Source: Prevotella sp. 885
GTDB taxonomy: Bacteria > Bacteroidota > Bacteroidia > Bacteroidales > Bacteroidaceae
Direction: 5' to 3'
NCBI RefSeq assembly: GCF_002265625.1
Contig: NZ_NOVE01000001.1
Coordinates: 1 to 64,000, forward strand
DNA length: 64,000 nt
Part shown: positions 25,967 to 34,996 of the stretch, piece by piece
How the letters are laid out: each line of letters begins with the position of its first letter
How positions within the stretch are numbered: position 1 is the stretch's first letter
Notes under the pieces: generated by a model
Told to the model about the DNA's origin: nothing
What the model saw: the letters and a program-made list of their open reading frames with translations, nothing else
Database searches by the model: none
Translations under genes and position numbers: made by a program

Positions 25967-28048
25967 TTATTTCGTCAGCTTCAGCGTCTTTGTTCCGACC
26001 TTCACGATGTAGACACCGTGGGCGGGAGCATTGAATGACACGCTGTTGGCGGCTGACTTTACTGTCGCTACACATGCGCCGGATGCTGTATGGAGCGAAA
26101 CCTGCTCGCCAGCCACTCCAACAACAACGATATTGTCGCCTTCCACGCTTGCCTTTACAGCGCTGTCGGCTGTAACGTCCTTGATGGCTGTGGGTGCGGC
26201 ATACACCTCATCGGGGTCGCTCAGGCGGCTGTAGAAGGTGTACTGGCGTGTTGCGAGATAAACGTCACGCTGCGAAACAGCCTGGGCACGCTGATAGTAG
26301 TTGTTTGCCTGATAACCCTCGGGAAGTGTCACGTCCACCTTCGGCTGCACCAATCCCGGATTGAAAATCACGGGACGTGAGAGGCTTTCGCCCTTCTCGT
26401 AACGCTGTGTCAGCTTGAGGTTGTCAACGAAGAGGAAGCCGGGACCGTCTGTAGCGTAAATCACTATCTTCGAGTTCTCCGTTCCCTTCGTAAAGTCCGC
26501 CGTGAACGTGTTCCATGCCTCGCTCAGAACGCAGTGCTTTGTCTCAGCCTCTACGTATCCGCCGAGCGTGAAGTCGTAGTTGCAGAGAGCCACAATGGCG
26601 TTCACCTGATAAGCAGGATAGTTGTTCTCCTTGTCAAGATTGTCCTCAGCGTATGTTCCCCAGAGGTCCACTGAGACGTGCATGCGACCCTCGTCCTTCG
26701 AGAGGTCGAACTCCGGCGTTTCCAGCTTAGCGTACTTCTTGATGTCATAAGTGACAAAGTCCACGTCATGCACGTTCTTCACTACGTCATAGAAGTAGTT
26801 CCATCCGTCGAGAGCCACATAGCCAGCCTGCAACGGTGCCTAGCATGTAGCCGTGAATCCGGTCTGGTTGACATTGGAGAGATAGCCGAGTTCCTGTTCG
26901 TTAGGATATGTAGGTTGCTGGTCTGCTGTCCAACCGAAGCTGCCGCCGCCCCAGTCTGTCACGTTGTCGAAGTTTTCGTCGATGACAGTTACGTCGCCGT
27001 CCTCGGTCACGGGTTTCTCCTCATATACATAATAGTTATAGTAAAGAGCGTTTGGCACCTTGTTCCATGTTGCCGTGAACTTTCCGTCCTCTACGCTCTC
27101 CACGGGGTCGAGCACAGGCGTTACGAGGTCGTAAAGCTCTGCGTTGTTGGTAGGCAGAGACAGACGGTCGCCGGCGACGGCTGTGACGTTATAGCGATAG
27201 ATGTTGCCTGGGAGCAGTCCGCGCACCGTGCAAGTGGTGTCGGTGGTCTCCATATTCTCCACAAGGATGTCGCCAATATTGCCGTCGGTGTCTGAGTTGT
27301 ATACGTTAACGAGATACTTGTCAGCTCCCTCCACCTTGTTCCATGCCGGCTTGAAGCTATTGCCTGTGTAAGCACGATGCGGGAGGAGATGCGGTGTCTC
27401 TACATACTGGTTCACCTGCTGCACACGCACATCGTCAATAAGCACCTTGCGGTTGTTCTCGTCGTTGATGTTGACGAGCATCTTGCTTGTACCATTATAT
27501 ATAATGTATTCAAACTCCTGCCATTCGGTCGTCACACCCTTCACCTGCTTGATGAGGAGGTAAGAGCCGTTGGTGGGGTTCTGCGAGAAGTCGATGACAT
27601 GCAGTCCGAGTCCAGGATAGTTGCCCACGTTCTCGAGCAGACGCGCGCGGAAGCGGATGAATGTCAGTCCGCCATGTCCAGAAGCGTCAATGATGGGCGT
27701 ATTGATGTGCGATACGTAGTCTTCATCGGTGGAATAAAGGCATACGGCTCCTCCTGCGGGATAGGCGAAGCTGGCGCCCCATCGTGGCTGAGAAGTGTAC
27801 TTGGCGTCAACATTCTCGAAGTAAGGAATCTTCGAGTCTGAGTAAGTGGTGTTGATGTTGGCATTGAAGTCGGGGGCAGTCTCAGAACCCGCGCTGAACT
27901 TCGAGAAGTCCTCATTCACAATGTCAACCACCGTACCGTACTGGGTAAGGTCTGTGGCAGCGCGCATCTGTGTCTGCTGCGCCTGCGCCGTGCCGCTTAC
28001 AGCAAGCGATGCGGCAACAAGAGCCGCCATAGTTAGCGATTTAAGCAT
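25967..28048 (-). pseudogene. Secreted choice-of-anchor-J/Fn3-type protein interrupted by an in-frame TAG
   Basis: Two ORFs (26840-28048 and the part below 26840) lie in the same frame and are separated only by a TAG at 26840-26842; the downstream frame has no ATG near its start, only TTG. Reading through gives about 693 residues: a signal peptide (MAALVAASLAVSGTAQAQ), an N-terminal beta-sandwich (VVDIVNEDFSKFSAGS, ~40-215), a fibronectin-III-like region (~225-340), a second sandwich (VIDENFDNVTDWGGGSFGW) spanning the stop, and a T9SS-like C-terminus (VSLHTASGACV...GTKTLKLTK). The stop falls inside the second sandwich, so the tail would be lost. A TGG-to-TAG change is the simplest cause. Either a recent nonsense mutation or a sequencing error. 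Confidence 0.85.
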
Positions 28049-28080
28049 GATTGTTTATGTTTTGTTTGTAGTTTGCCCTC

Positions 28081-29319
28081 TTATTCTTTCTCCGTCAGCT
28101 TTCTCACGGCGCCTCTTACCGGAATCCATGCGGCGCCCCAGCCTACTGCCACTACCGTGACGAGTATCCAGAAGACGTCCCAGTAATGCACGCTTACGGG
28201 ATAGGCGTTCACCACGAAGGAGCCGCTGCTGTCGCCAAGATGCACGAAGCCGAACTCTTGCTGCAGCCAGCAGAGAAGCAGACCCAGCAGAATGCCTACC
28301 ACGGCACCTATCGTTGAGATTATTCTTCCCTCGCAAAGGAAGATGCGGGTTATCTGGCTCTTTGTGGCTCCGAGATATGACAGCGTCACGGCGTCGTCCT
28401 TCTTCTCGATGATAAGCATTGAGAGGGAGGAGATGATATTGAAGCATGCCACCATAAGGATGAACGTCAGGAAGACGTAGGCGAGCACCTTCTCTATCTG
28501 CATGATGCGGAACGTGTCGGCATGCTGCTCGAAGCGGTCGAGCACGCGGAAGCGGTCGCCTGCTATTTCCTTCATCTGCGCCTTCACGTCAGCGATGTCG
28601 CTACCCGGCTTCAGTCTGAACTGCAGCGAGGTGAGCATGCCCTGCTGATCGAAGAGGGTGCGGGCGAAGTGGATGGAGGTGATTATTACGGAGGCGTCAT
28701 ACTTCATCTGGTTGACGGCAAAGACCACACCCGGCGACACCAACGAGTCAGCCACGAAGCCTTCCGTAGGGTCGTCCAGATTGACAAGCTGTCCCTTGCG
28801 GACGGGTGCATAAATCTTAAGGAATCCCTCCCAACGCGCACCCAGACCCATGTCCTGCGCTATGCGTATGCCGGGAATGCCATAATAAAGATTGGCGACG
28901 CGCAGCGTAAACTCGCCGTCACCGTAAAGAATGTCGTTAATGGATGTCAGACGGTCGAAGTTGTCGTCCACACCCTTCACCGTCACCATCATCTGACGGT
29001 CACCATACACCGCCATCGCCTGGTCTTCCACCACCTCCGTTGCCACCTCCACGGCTGACAGCTGCTTCATCTTCGTGAGCAGCGGGTCGTCGGCAGCCAC
29101 AGCCTTACCCTTCGTCGGCACCACCTCTATCTGCGGGTCGAAGCTGGTGAAGAGCGAGGCTACGAGGTCATGAAATCCGTTGAAGACGCTCAGCACCACG
29201 ACAAGGGCCATGGTTGCCACGGTCACTCCCACCACGGAAATGGCGGAGATGACGTTAATGGCGTTGGTGGATTTCTTCGAGAATACGTAGCGTCGCGCTA
29301 TGTAGAATGGAAAGTTCAT
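28081..29319 (-). CDS. LolC/LolE-type ABC transporter permease (FtsX-like)
   Basis: 412 residues. N-terminal FPFYIARRYVFSKKSTNAIN is typical of the LolC/E family. One span lies at about 20-50 (INVISAISVVGVTVATMALVVVLSVF), then a large periplasmic domain (about 50-265), then three C-terminal spans (VLAYVFLTFILMVACFNIISSL, GAVVGILLGLLLCW, VFWILVTVVAVGWGAAW). In proteobacteria such permeases release lipoproteins from the inner membrane to LolA. The ATPase partner is not nearby. rbfA is 15 bases upstream and the interrupted secreted-protein gene 32 bases downstream, so all three are probably co-transcribed. Confidence 0.9.
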   Translation of the reverse strand: MNFPFYIARRYVFSKKSTNAINVISAISVVGVTVATMALVVVLSVFNGFHDLVASLFTSFDPQIEVVPTKGKAVAADDPLLTKMKQLSAVEVATEVVEDQAMAVYGDRQMMVTVKGVDDNFDRLTSINDILYGDGEFTLRVANLYYGIPGIRIAQDMGLGARWEGFLKIYAPVRKGQLVNLDDPTEGFVADSLVSPGVVFAVNQMKYDASVIITSIHFARTLFDQQGMLTSLQFRLKPGSDIADVKAQMKEIAGDRFRVLDRFEQHADTFRIMQIEKVLAYVFLTFILMVACFNIISSLSMLIIEKKDDAVTLSYLGATKSQITRIFLCEGRIISTIGAVVGILLGLLLCWLQQEFGFVHLGDSSGSFVVNAYPVSVHYWDVFWILVTVVAVGWGAAWIPVRGAVRKLTEKE

Positions 29320-29334
29320 CGTCGGTTGCTCTGT

Positions 29335-29670
29335 TTATTTCTTGAGCAACTCGTCGATGCGCTCAATATAGTCGAGCGAGTCGTCCACGAAGAAGCGGAG
29401 TTCGGGGATGATACGCAGCTGGTTGCGTACGCGTGTGCCAAGCTCGTAGCGGATGGTCTTCTCGTTGGCTGTGATGTTGCGGAGAATCTCGTCAGCCTTC
29501 TCAGACGGGAATACGCTGAGGTAAGCGGTGAGAATGCTGAGGTCGGGCGACACGCGGCAACGCGTTACGCTGACCATGACGCCGTGCATGGCGCGAGTCT
29601 GCGACTGGAAGATAAGGCTCAGCTCCTTCTGGAGCAAGCGTGCTATACGGTTCTGTCTTGTTTCCTGCAT
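29335..29670 (-). CDS. rbfA: Ribosome-binding factor A
   Basis: 111 residues with the KH-like fold pattern: N-terminal ETRQNRIARLLQKELSLIFQ, then VSVTRCRVSPDLSILTAYLS, IRYELGTRVRNQLRIIPELR and FFVDDSLDYIERIDELL. It binds 16S rRNA helix 1 during late 30S maturation. First gene of a three-gene minus-strand unit that continues with the LolC/E-like permease. Confidence 0.95.
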   Translation of the reverse strand: MQETRQNRIARLLQKELSLIFQSQTRAMHGVMVSVTRCRVSPDLSILTAYLSVFPSEKADEILRNITANEKTIRYELGTRVRNQLRIIPELRFFVDDSLDYIERIDELLKK

Positions 29671-29727
29671 AATTGTTGTTTGTATGAAAAATATAAATGA
29701 TTGATATTAATAATATTGAATCAGCTT

Positions 29728-29759
29728 ACAAAGTTACTGCTATTTTAATAATGTGACAA
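29728..29759 (-). promoter_or_regulatory. Promoter of the rbfA unit
   Basis: The reverse complement has TTG, 20 bases, TAACTTTG, giving a leader of about 50 bases. Confidence 0.65.
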
Positions 29760-29877
29760 GCTATTGCGCCGCTTTTTGATGGTAACATTACCAAAAAGTT
29801 GAAAATCCGCCGCAGAACACCGTTGGCTTCATTTTGTTAGCGATACGTTGAAAATTATGAACAAAAGCATTAATCTT

Positions 29878-29910
29878 TTTGCACATAACGAAAAAATGCT
29901 TTAAATTTGC
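29878..29910 (+). promoter_or_regulatory. Promoter of the small secreted calycin-like gene
   Basis: TTTG at 29878, a 20-base spacer, TAAATTTGC at 29902. Confidence 0.75.
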
Positions 29911-29976
29911 AGCCATCACACACAAATAGTGCAAAAACAATTATTAACCACATTTACAAAGAAAGGAAACAAGAGT

Positions 29977-30588
29977 ATGAAGAAACTTTTATCTCTATTC
30001 ACAATGTTACTTACTGCCGTAGCTGTAATGGCCACCGACTACACCGACAAGCTCAGCGTCACCAACAACGTCAGCGGAAATGTTCCTGAAGACTACGCCA
30101 TCACCAAGACGTTAGACGCACAGACCATCAGCGTGGAGGAGGGAACGGACGGCGTATATACCTTCACTCTCGACCTTCGCTCTGATCCGGACGTGTCTGA
30201 GATTCTGGTATTCGCGGCTCCCGTGACGGAGAACGCCGACGGCACCATCTCGTTCGCTTGCGAGAAGGTGGCTTCGCCGCTCACCCAGGAGGGATGGACT
30301 TCATACAGCGCATACATCACAGCTCACGGCAAGATTTATGACGGCAAGCTTTACGCATACATCTTCGCCGACTGGGGCGGCTTCGCTGCCGACTATCCCG
30401 ACTCTGGCTATGACTACACCTTCGTCTTCGGCACCGACCCAGACGGCGAGACTGCCATCAGCACGGTAAAGACCAACTCGGAAGTGACTGCCGTATATAA
30501 CGCCAACGGCATGAAGGTAAAAGGCTTGCAGCGCGGCCTCAACATCGTGCGCACAGCCGACGGAAAGACCGTGAAAGTTTTGAATTAG
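29977..30588 (+). CDS. Small secreted calycin-like protein with T9SS-like tail
   Basis: 203 residues from ATG 29977; an in-frame ATG at 29929 lies only about 20 bases past the promoter and would bury the signal peptide (MKKLLSLFTMLLTAVAVMA). One beta-rich domain follows (DYTDKLSVTNNVSGN to YDYTFVFGTD), resembling the calycin-like repeats of the large proteins at 1847 and 36993. The C-terminus (VYNANGMKVKGLQRGLNIV...GKTVKVLN) is nearly the same as theirs. Probably a single-domain paralogue, exported; function unknown. It is followed directly by repeat island 2. Confidence 0.8.
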   Translation: MKKLLSLFTMLLTAVAVMATDYTDKLSVTNNVSGNVPEDYAITKTLDAQTISVEEGTDGVYTFTLDLRSDPDVSEILVFAAPVTENADGTISFACEKVASPLTQEGWTSYSAYITAHGKIYDGKLYAYIFADWGGFAADYPDSGYDYTFVFGTDPDGETAISTVKTNSEVTAVYNANGMKVKGLQRGLNIVRTADGKTVKVLN

Positions 30589-30676
30589 GATTTTTGAGTT
30601 TTTGCTTAGGCAAGCGGCAAAGCCGAGCGGTGAATTATTCTCGGCTTCGCCTGCGATTTTGAATTATTCAGTTTAC
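30589..30676. other. Spacer before repeat island 2
   Basis: AT-rich and short. A weak inverted pair gccgag/ctcggc lies around 30621-30646 and may serve as a terminator for the small secreted-protein gene. Nothing else seen. Confidence 0.3.
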
Positions 30677-31116
30677 AGCAGACGAGGCAAACTTAGGAGG
30701 CTATGGCGTCTCGCCGTAGCCACGCACCCACGAACGACCAGCAGATTGAGTATGAGCTGCGGGTTCCGCGGAGCGGGACCTATATCATGAAACCCACTGC
30801 AAGCTGCGAAGCAGCGCAGCTGTGGGTACGTGCGATACTTCCAACCCATACAGTTCCCCGAAGGGGGACTGACGCTTCCCGTATGATGTTGAGGAGGATA
30901 GTCGGTCCCGCTTCGCGGAACCAAGAGAGGGTGAGGAGATGCTTATCCCACAGCGGCGCTCCTTCGGAGCTTGCAGTGGGTTTCTGATGGATACGTGTCC
31001 CTTCTGGACACGGCGGAACCAAGTTACATATTATATGGCGCTGATTGGCGTTCTGCTATGGGAGGCTGCGGGGCTACGGCGAGACGCCATAGCCTCCTAA
31101 GTTTGCCTCGTCTGCT
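30677..31116. repeat. Mosaic hairpin repeat, copy R4 (complete, with 45-bp inverted ends)
   Basis: The most complete copy, 440 bases. The ends 30677-30721 and 31072-31116 are perfect inverted repeats of about 45 bases (agcagacgaggcaaacttag inward to ctcgccgtagcc). Internal hairpins in order: ggttccgcggagcgggacc (loop gga), the gcaagctgcgaagcagc block, gttccccgaagggggac (loop gaa), ggtcccgcttcgcggaacc, the ctccttcggagc block and cgtgtcccttctggacacg. There is no ORF of note. No clear target-site duplication flanks it. Confidence 0.85.
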
Positions 31117-31124
31117 TGTGAATT

Positions 31125-31488
31125 ACAATGAGCTGCGGGTTCCGCGGAGCGGGACCTATATCATGAAACCCACTGCAAGCTGCGAAGCAGCGCAGCTGTG
31201 GGTACGTGCGATACTTCCACCCCATATAGTTCCCCGAAGGGGGACTGGCGCTTCCCGTATGATGTTGAGGAGGATAGTCGGTCCCGCTTCGCGGAACCAA
31301 GAGAGGGTGAGGAGATGCTTATCCCACAGCGGCGCTCCTTCGGAGCTTGCAGTGGGTTTCTGATGGATACGTGTCCCTTCTGGACACGGCGCAGTACAAC
31401 AAAGTTACGTATTACACGGCTCTGATTGATGACCTGCTATGGGAGGCTGCGTGGCTACGGCGAGACGCCATAGCCTCCTAAGTTTGCC
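31125..31488. repeat. Mosaic hairpin repeat, copy R5
   Basis: A second copy in direct tandem with R4 and almost identical to it from the ggttccgcggagc hairpin through to the terminal cgagacgccatagcctccta. It lacks the left terminal segment and starts at atgagctgcggg. Confidence 0.85.
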
Positions 31489-31509
31489 TTTCCCCCTCAA
31501 GTTGTATAG

Positions 31510-31627
31510 TTCACACATCCTCTATTTAACCTTGTGTTTTCTCTGTTTTTTCCGCTTGTGATTTTCGAGAGAGGCTCGAAAATCACAAGCGGACTGTGGA
31601 TGAAGGTTTTTGTCAAAGCCCTGCCTA
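31510..31627. mobile_element. Remnant of the hairpin-cassette element with a different internal hairpin
   Basis: The right half of the element at 6068-6514: ttaaccttgtgtttt, tgttttttcc, then a hairpin, then tgtggatgaaggtttttgtc and aaagccctgccta. Between the shared parts is a perfect 18-bp stem (CCGCTTGTGATTTTCGAG / CTCGAAAATCACAAGCGG, 31552-31592) that replaces the CCTTTTGTTG structure of copy 1. The left half is missing. Confidence 0.7.
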
Positions 31628-31652
31628 TCATATCGGACAGCATACCGTCCGA

Positions 31653-32032
31653 CACAATATTTGCATTCCTAACGCTCAATACTCCTCGTTCAGCGCACTA
31701 AGAAATCTTTGGTGCGAAATTCTTGAGTTTTGAGCGTGCAGCGATAGCACGCTGACGCACAACCAATTACACGGTTAAGAGAAGAAATGTGCAATGAATA
31801 AGGGAACAAAACAAGCGCAATAGTGCCACTTTTACACTCCAATAGTGCCACTATTATCATGCAATAGCGCCACTTTTACACTCTAATAGTGCCACTATTG
31901 CACCACAAAAGTGGCTCTTTTATAAATTATGGGGCCTACAGCGAAGCAAAAAACCCACAAAAACAGCCTTTTGATTCTCTATAATTGATTTTTATTTTGT
32001 AACAACTTTTTACCACTTGTACGATATTTGCA
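31653..32032. repeat. 380-bp dispersed repeat with iteron-like array, copy 2
   Basis: Second copy of 5433-5822, same orientation in the window and the same internal order. Short inverted pairs (tcggac...gtccga at 31633-31653 and cggacgccgtccg at 32036-32048) stand just outside both ends. Confidence 0.8.
31817..31926. repeat. 22-bp tandem array (iteron-like) within copy 2
   Basis: Five contiguous 22-base units, four direct (aatagYgccacttttacact type) and a last one inverted (aaaagtggc), exactly parallel to 5606-5715. Confidence 0.85.
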
Positions 32033-32110
32033 TAGCGGACGCCGTCCGAATTAGGAGTTACTACTTTTCATGAAAATCATAAAGATAGGTAAATAATCGG
32101 CTGCAATGTC

Positions 32111-32140
32111 TTGTCTTTTCACAATAATTCGTATATTTGC
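32111..32140 (+). promoter_or_regulatory. Promoter of lemA
   Basis: TTG at 32111, 18 bases, TATATTTGC at 32132; leader of about 55 bases. Confidence 0.65.
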
Positions 32141-32197
32141 CAAAAGAAAGCCCACGAAGGGCTATATCTAAAACCAAACAAAGAAAAGACATTCATT

Positions 32198-32794
32198 ATG
32201 GAAAAGAAATCATTCAGCAAGAGCACGATGATATTCATCGGCGTCATTGTCGTTATCGTCCTTTGGGCAATCAGCGGATATAACTCGCTCGTAAACATGG
32301 ACGAGGGCGTCACCAACAAATGGTCGAACGTGGAGACTCAGTATCAGCGCCGCGCTGACCTCATCCCTAACCTCGTCAACACCGTCAAGGGATATGCCAA
32401 GCACGAGTCGCAGACTCTTGAGGCTGTGATGCAGGCACGTTCGCAAGCCACTCAGGTGAAGATTGACCCGTCTAACTGCACACCGGAGCAGCTGGCTGCT
32501 TACCAGAAGGCTCAGGGCGACGTCACTTCAGCACTCGGAAAGCTTCTCGCCATCACCGAGAACTATCCTGACCTCAAAGCCAACCAGAACTTCCTGGAGC
32601 TGCAGTCGCAGCTGGAGGGCACCGAGAACCGCATAACCGTGGCACGCAAGGACTTCAACGACGCTGCCAACGTATACAACGCGTCCATCCGTCGCTTCCC
32701 GAAGAACATCCTCGCCGGAATCTTCGGCTTCGAGAAGCACGCCTACTTCGAGGCTGAAGCAGGTGCAGAAAAGGCACCGAAGGTGGAATTCTAA
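32198..32794 (+). CDS. LemA family protein
   Basis: 198 residues from ATG 32198; an in-frame ATG at 32111 lies in the promoter and is rejected. N-terminal membrane span (TMIFIGVIVVIVLWAISGYN, about 10-29), then the LemA helical domain: YNSLVNMDEGVTNKWSNVETQYQRRADLIPNLVNTVKGYA, LLAITENYPDLKANQNF and RITVARKDFNDAANVYN. Anchored in the inner membrane with the helices outside; molecular role of the family unclear. The next gene encodes a TPM-domain protein, a pairing seen in many bacteria. Confidence 0.93.
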   Translation: MEKKSFSKSTMIFIGVIVVIVLWAISGYNSLVNMDEGVTNKWSNVETQYQRRADLIPNLVNTVKGYAKHESQTLEAVMQARSQATQVKIDPSNCTPEQLAAYQKAQGDVTSALGKLLAITENYPDLKANQNFLELQSQLEGTENRITVARKDFNDAANVYNASIRRFPKNILAGIFGFEKHAYFEAEAGAEKAPKVEF

Positions 32795-32818
32795 GAACAA
32801 TAAAACATACGTAAATTG

Positions 32819-33748
32819 ATGATAAGACGTCTCCAGACCATACTTATTGCCTGCCTCATCGCCGTCACGGCATGGGCGGCAGGCGACAGCGTCAAGGAGT
32901 ATAAATCCGTAGACGACGTTCCCAACGTGCGCCTTACTGACGTGCGTCGGTACGTCTCCGACCCTACCAGCATCCTATCCCCTGCCGCCACAGACACGAT
33001 AAACGCCATCCTCGGACGGCTCGAGAAATCCACGGGCATCGAGACGGCGGTGGTTATGCTACCGTCCATCGGCGAGAACGACATCTTCGACTTCTCCACA
33101 TCCCTGTTCCGAAAGTGGGGCATCGGAAAGAAGAAGAGCGACAACGGACTGCTCATCCTCTTCGTGATGGACCAGCATAAGGTGCGCTTCGCCACGGGAT
33201 ACGGCATAGAGGGCACCATGACCGACGCCATGTCGAAGCGCATACAGATGCAGTATATGGTGCCGGCGTTCAAGCGCTCGGACTGGAACAAGGGTATGGT
33301 GGACGGCGTACGCGCCACGGCTAAGGTGCTCGACGGGTCGATGGAGCCGGAAGCGGCTGACAGCGACACCGACACCAGCGACATTCTCTTCAGCATAGGC
33401 ATCATCGTCGGCGTCATTCTGCTCGCCATGTTCGTAAGCAGCATCAAGCAGCGCTGCCCCAAATGCCGCAAGCGTTCGGCAATGAAGCAGATGGGCGTGG
33501 AGGTTCTGCGCGTCTCCACGGGTAAAGGAAGGCGCAAGCGCATCAGACGAACCACATACGTCTGCCAGTACTGCGGACACATAATGACGAAGGACGAGGA
33601 CATCGACGACAACAGCGGAAGCGCTGCTGCAGGAGGAGCCATACTCGGATCAATGCTCGGAAGCGGCGGCGGAGGAGGTGGCGGAAGCTTCGGAGGCTCG
33701 TTCGGAGGAGGAAGTACCGGTGGAGGCGGATCCACATCCGACTGGTAA
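32819..33748 (+). CDS. TPM-domain (YgcG-like) membrane protein
   Basis: 309 residues from ATG 32819 (a TTG sits one codon earlier). Signal peptide (LIACLIAVTAWAAG), TPM domain at about 35-175 (VSDPTSILSPAATDTINAIL, KKKSDNGLLILFVMDQHKVR, ATGYGIEGTMTD), a span near 185-203 (ILFSIGIIVGVILLAMFV), then a cytoplasmic part with two CxxC pairs (CPKC and CQYC) that suggest a zinc ribbon, and a Gly/Ser-rich end. The domain is thought to act in envelope upkeep; no activity can be assigned. Follows lemA by 24 bases. Confidence 0.9.
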   Translation: MIRRLQTILIACLIAVTAWAAGDSVKEYKSVDDVPNVRLTDVRRYVSDPTSILSPAATDTINAILGRLEKSTGIETAVVMLPSIGENDIFDFSTSLFRKWGIGKKKSDNGLLILFVMDQHKVRFATGYGIEGTMTDAMSKRIQMQYMVPAFKRSDWNKGMVDGVRATAKVLDGSMEPEAADSDTDTSDILFSIGIIVGVILLAMFVSSIKQRCPKCRKRSAMKQMGVEVLRVSTGKGRRKRIRRTTYVCQYCGHIMTKDEDIDDNSGSAAAGGAILGSMLGSGGGGGGGSFGGSFGGGSTGGGGSTSDW

Positions 33749-33792
33749 GACGCCCACCCCAAAGGACATTCTAAAAAATCAGAGAGCAAAAG

Positions 33793-34206
33793 ATGACAAT
33801 ACATATTATTAACGGGCCCAACCTCAACCTGCTCGGAACCCGTGAACCGGGGATATACGGCAGCAGCACCTTCGAGGACTATCTCCTGAAGCTGCGCCAA
33901 CGCTATCCCTCCATCAACATCCAGTATTACCAGAGCAATGTGGAAGGACTGCTCATCGACCGCCTGCAGCAAGTGGGCTTCAGCGCCGACGGCATCATCC
34001 TCAATGCAGGAGCATACACACACACCAGCATAGCATTGCAGGACTGCATCCGTTCGCTGACAGCGCCCGTCATTGAGGTGCACATCAGCAACGTACACAA
34101 GCGTGAGGAGTTCAGACACCACTCCATGATTTCGTGCGTCTGCAAGGGCGTGATATGCGGTTTCGGACTCGACTCGTACCGCCTCGCCATCGAGGCTCTT
34201 ATCTAA
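33793..34206 (+). CDS. aroQ: 3-dehydroquinate dehydratase, type II
   Basis: 137 residues. Third step of the shikimate pathway, dehydrating 3-dehydroquinate. Signatures: INGPNLNLLGTREPGIYG with the catalytic arginine and tyrosine, NAGAYTHTSIALQDC, and EVHISNVHKREEFRHHS. Forms dodecamers in the cytosol. Forty-four bases after the TPM gene and 10 bases before the methyltransferase, so probably in the same transcript, with no obvious functional link to either. Confidence 0.97.
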   Translation: MTIHIINGPNLNLLGTREPGIYGSSTFEDYLLKLRQRYPSINIQYYQSNVEGLLIDRLQQVGFSADGIILNAGAYTHTSIALQDCIRSLTAPVIEVHISNVHKREEFRHHSMISCVCKGVICGFGLDSYRLAIEALI

Positions 34207-34216
34207 AACACACATC

Positions 34217-34849
34217 ATGACACCAGAACTCGAGAAATACGTACTCTCACACACACAGCCGGAAGGCGACTATCTGTACCGACTATATCGCGCCACCAAC
34301 ATCCACACCATACACGGACGCATGGCGTCAGGACACCTGCAGGGACAACTCCTCAAGATGCTCGTCAGTATGGTCCGACCGAAGAACATCCTCGAAGTGG
34401 GAACCTTCTCCGGATATAGCGCCATCTGCATGGCTATGGGACTGGAGGAAGGCGGCAAGCTGTGGACCTTCGAGATAAACGACGAGATGGAAGACTTCAC
34501 GCGTCCCTGGATAGAGGGTTCGGAAGTGGCGGACAAGATAAACTTCATCATCGGCGACGCCAACGAGCTGGCGCCCAAGTTGGGCGTAATGTTCGACATG
34601 GCTTTCGTCGACGGCGACAAGCGCACGTACGTGGAGACATACGAGAACATCCTGCCGCTCATGAACAAGGGAGCCTTCATCCTTGCCGACAACACGCTAT
34701 GGGACGGACATGTCACCGACCCCGCCTACGACCACGACCATCAGACCGTAGGCATACGTCGCTTCAACGACCACATCGCCGAGGACAAGCGCGTGGAGCA
34801 GGTAATACTGCCGCTCCGTGACGGCCTTACCATCATAAGAAAACTCTGA
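34217..34849 (+). CDS. SAM-dependent O-methyltransferase (class I, CCoAOMT-like)
   Basis: 210 residues. Rossmann methyltransferase: motif I ILEVGTFSGYSAICMAMGL at about 59-77, motif DMAFVDGDKRTYVETY near 132-147, and metal-site residues in FILADNTLWDGHV. This family (YrrM type) methylates hydroxyl groups of catechols or similar small molecules; the substrate here is unknown. Starts 10 bases after aroQ. No terminator is obvious before the next promoter. Confidence 0.92.
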   Translation: MTPELEKYVLSHTQPEGDYLYRLYRATNIHTIHGRMASGHLQGQLLKMLVSMVRPKNILEVGTFSGYSAICMAMGLEEGGKLWTFEINDEMEDFTRPWIEGSEVADKINFIIGDANELAPKLGVMFDMAFVDGDKRTYVETYENILPLMNKGAFILADNTLWDGHVTDPAYDHDHQTVGIRRFNDHIAEDKRVEQVILPLRDGLTIIRKL

Positions 34850-34906
34850 TATCTGCGCACACAAGCACACAATAAGACGAAAGGCACAAAAAAACAACGC
34901 TTTTCC

Positions 34907-34937
34907 TTGGCTATTCCAAGGTTTTGTTCTACATTTG
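34907..34937 (+). promoter_or_regulatory. Promoter of the DUF4254-GT9 unit
   Basis: TTG at 34907, 20 bases, TACATTTG at 34930. It shows that the in-frame ATG at 34907 cannot be the start of the next gene. Confidence 0.65.
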
Positions 34938-34996
34938 TAAAATCTAAAAACCCGAACAACACCCTTAAATCAAATATTAAAATAAAAACAACGAAT

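Noticed and set aside
30703-31363. ORFs of 80-130 codons in repeat island 2 and similar ones at 53318-53606
   Set aside because: They read through hairpin repeats in several frames, recur with every repeat copy and have no start context or domain.
32791-34254. 487-codon minus-strand ORF
   Set aside because: It lies antisense to the TPM-domain gene and aroQ, whose products have clear family motifs; the antisense product has no recognisable domain and is low-complexity where the TPM gene encodes its glycine-rich tail.
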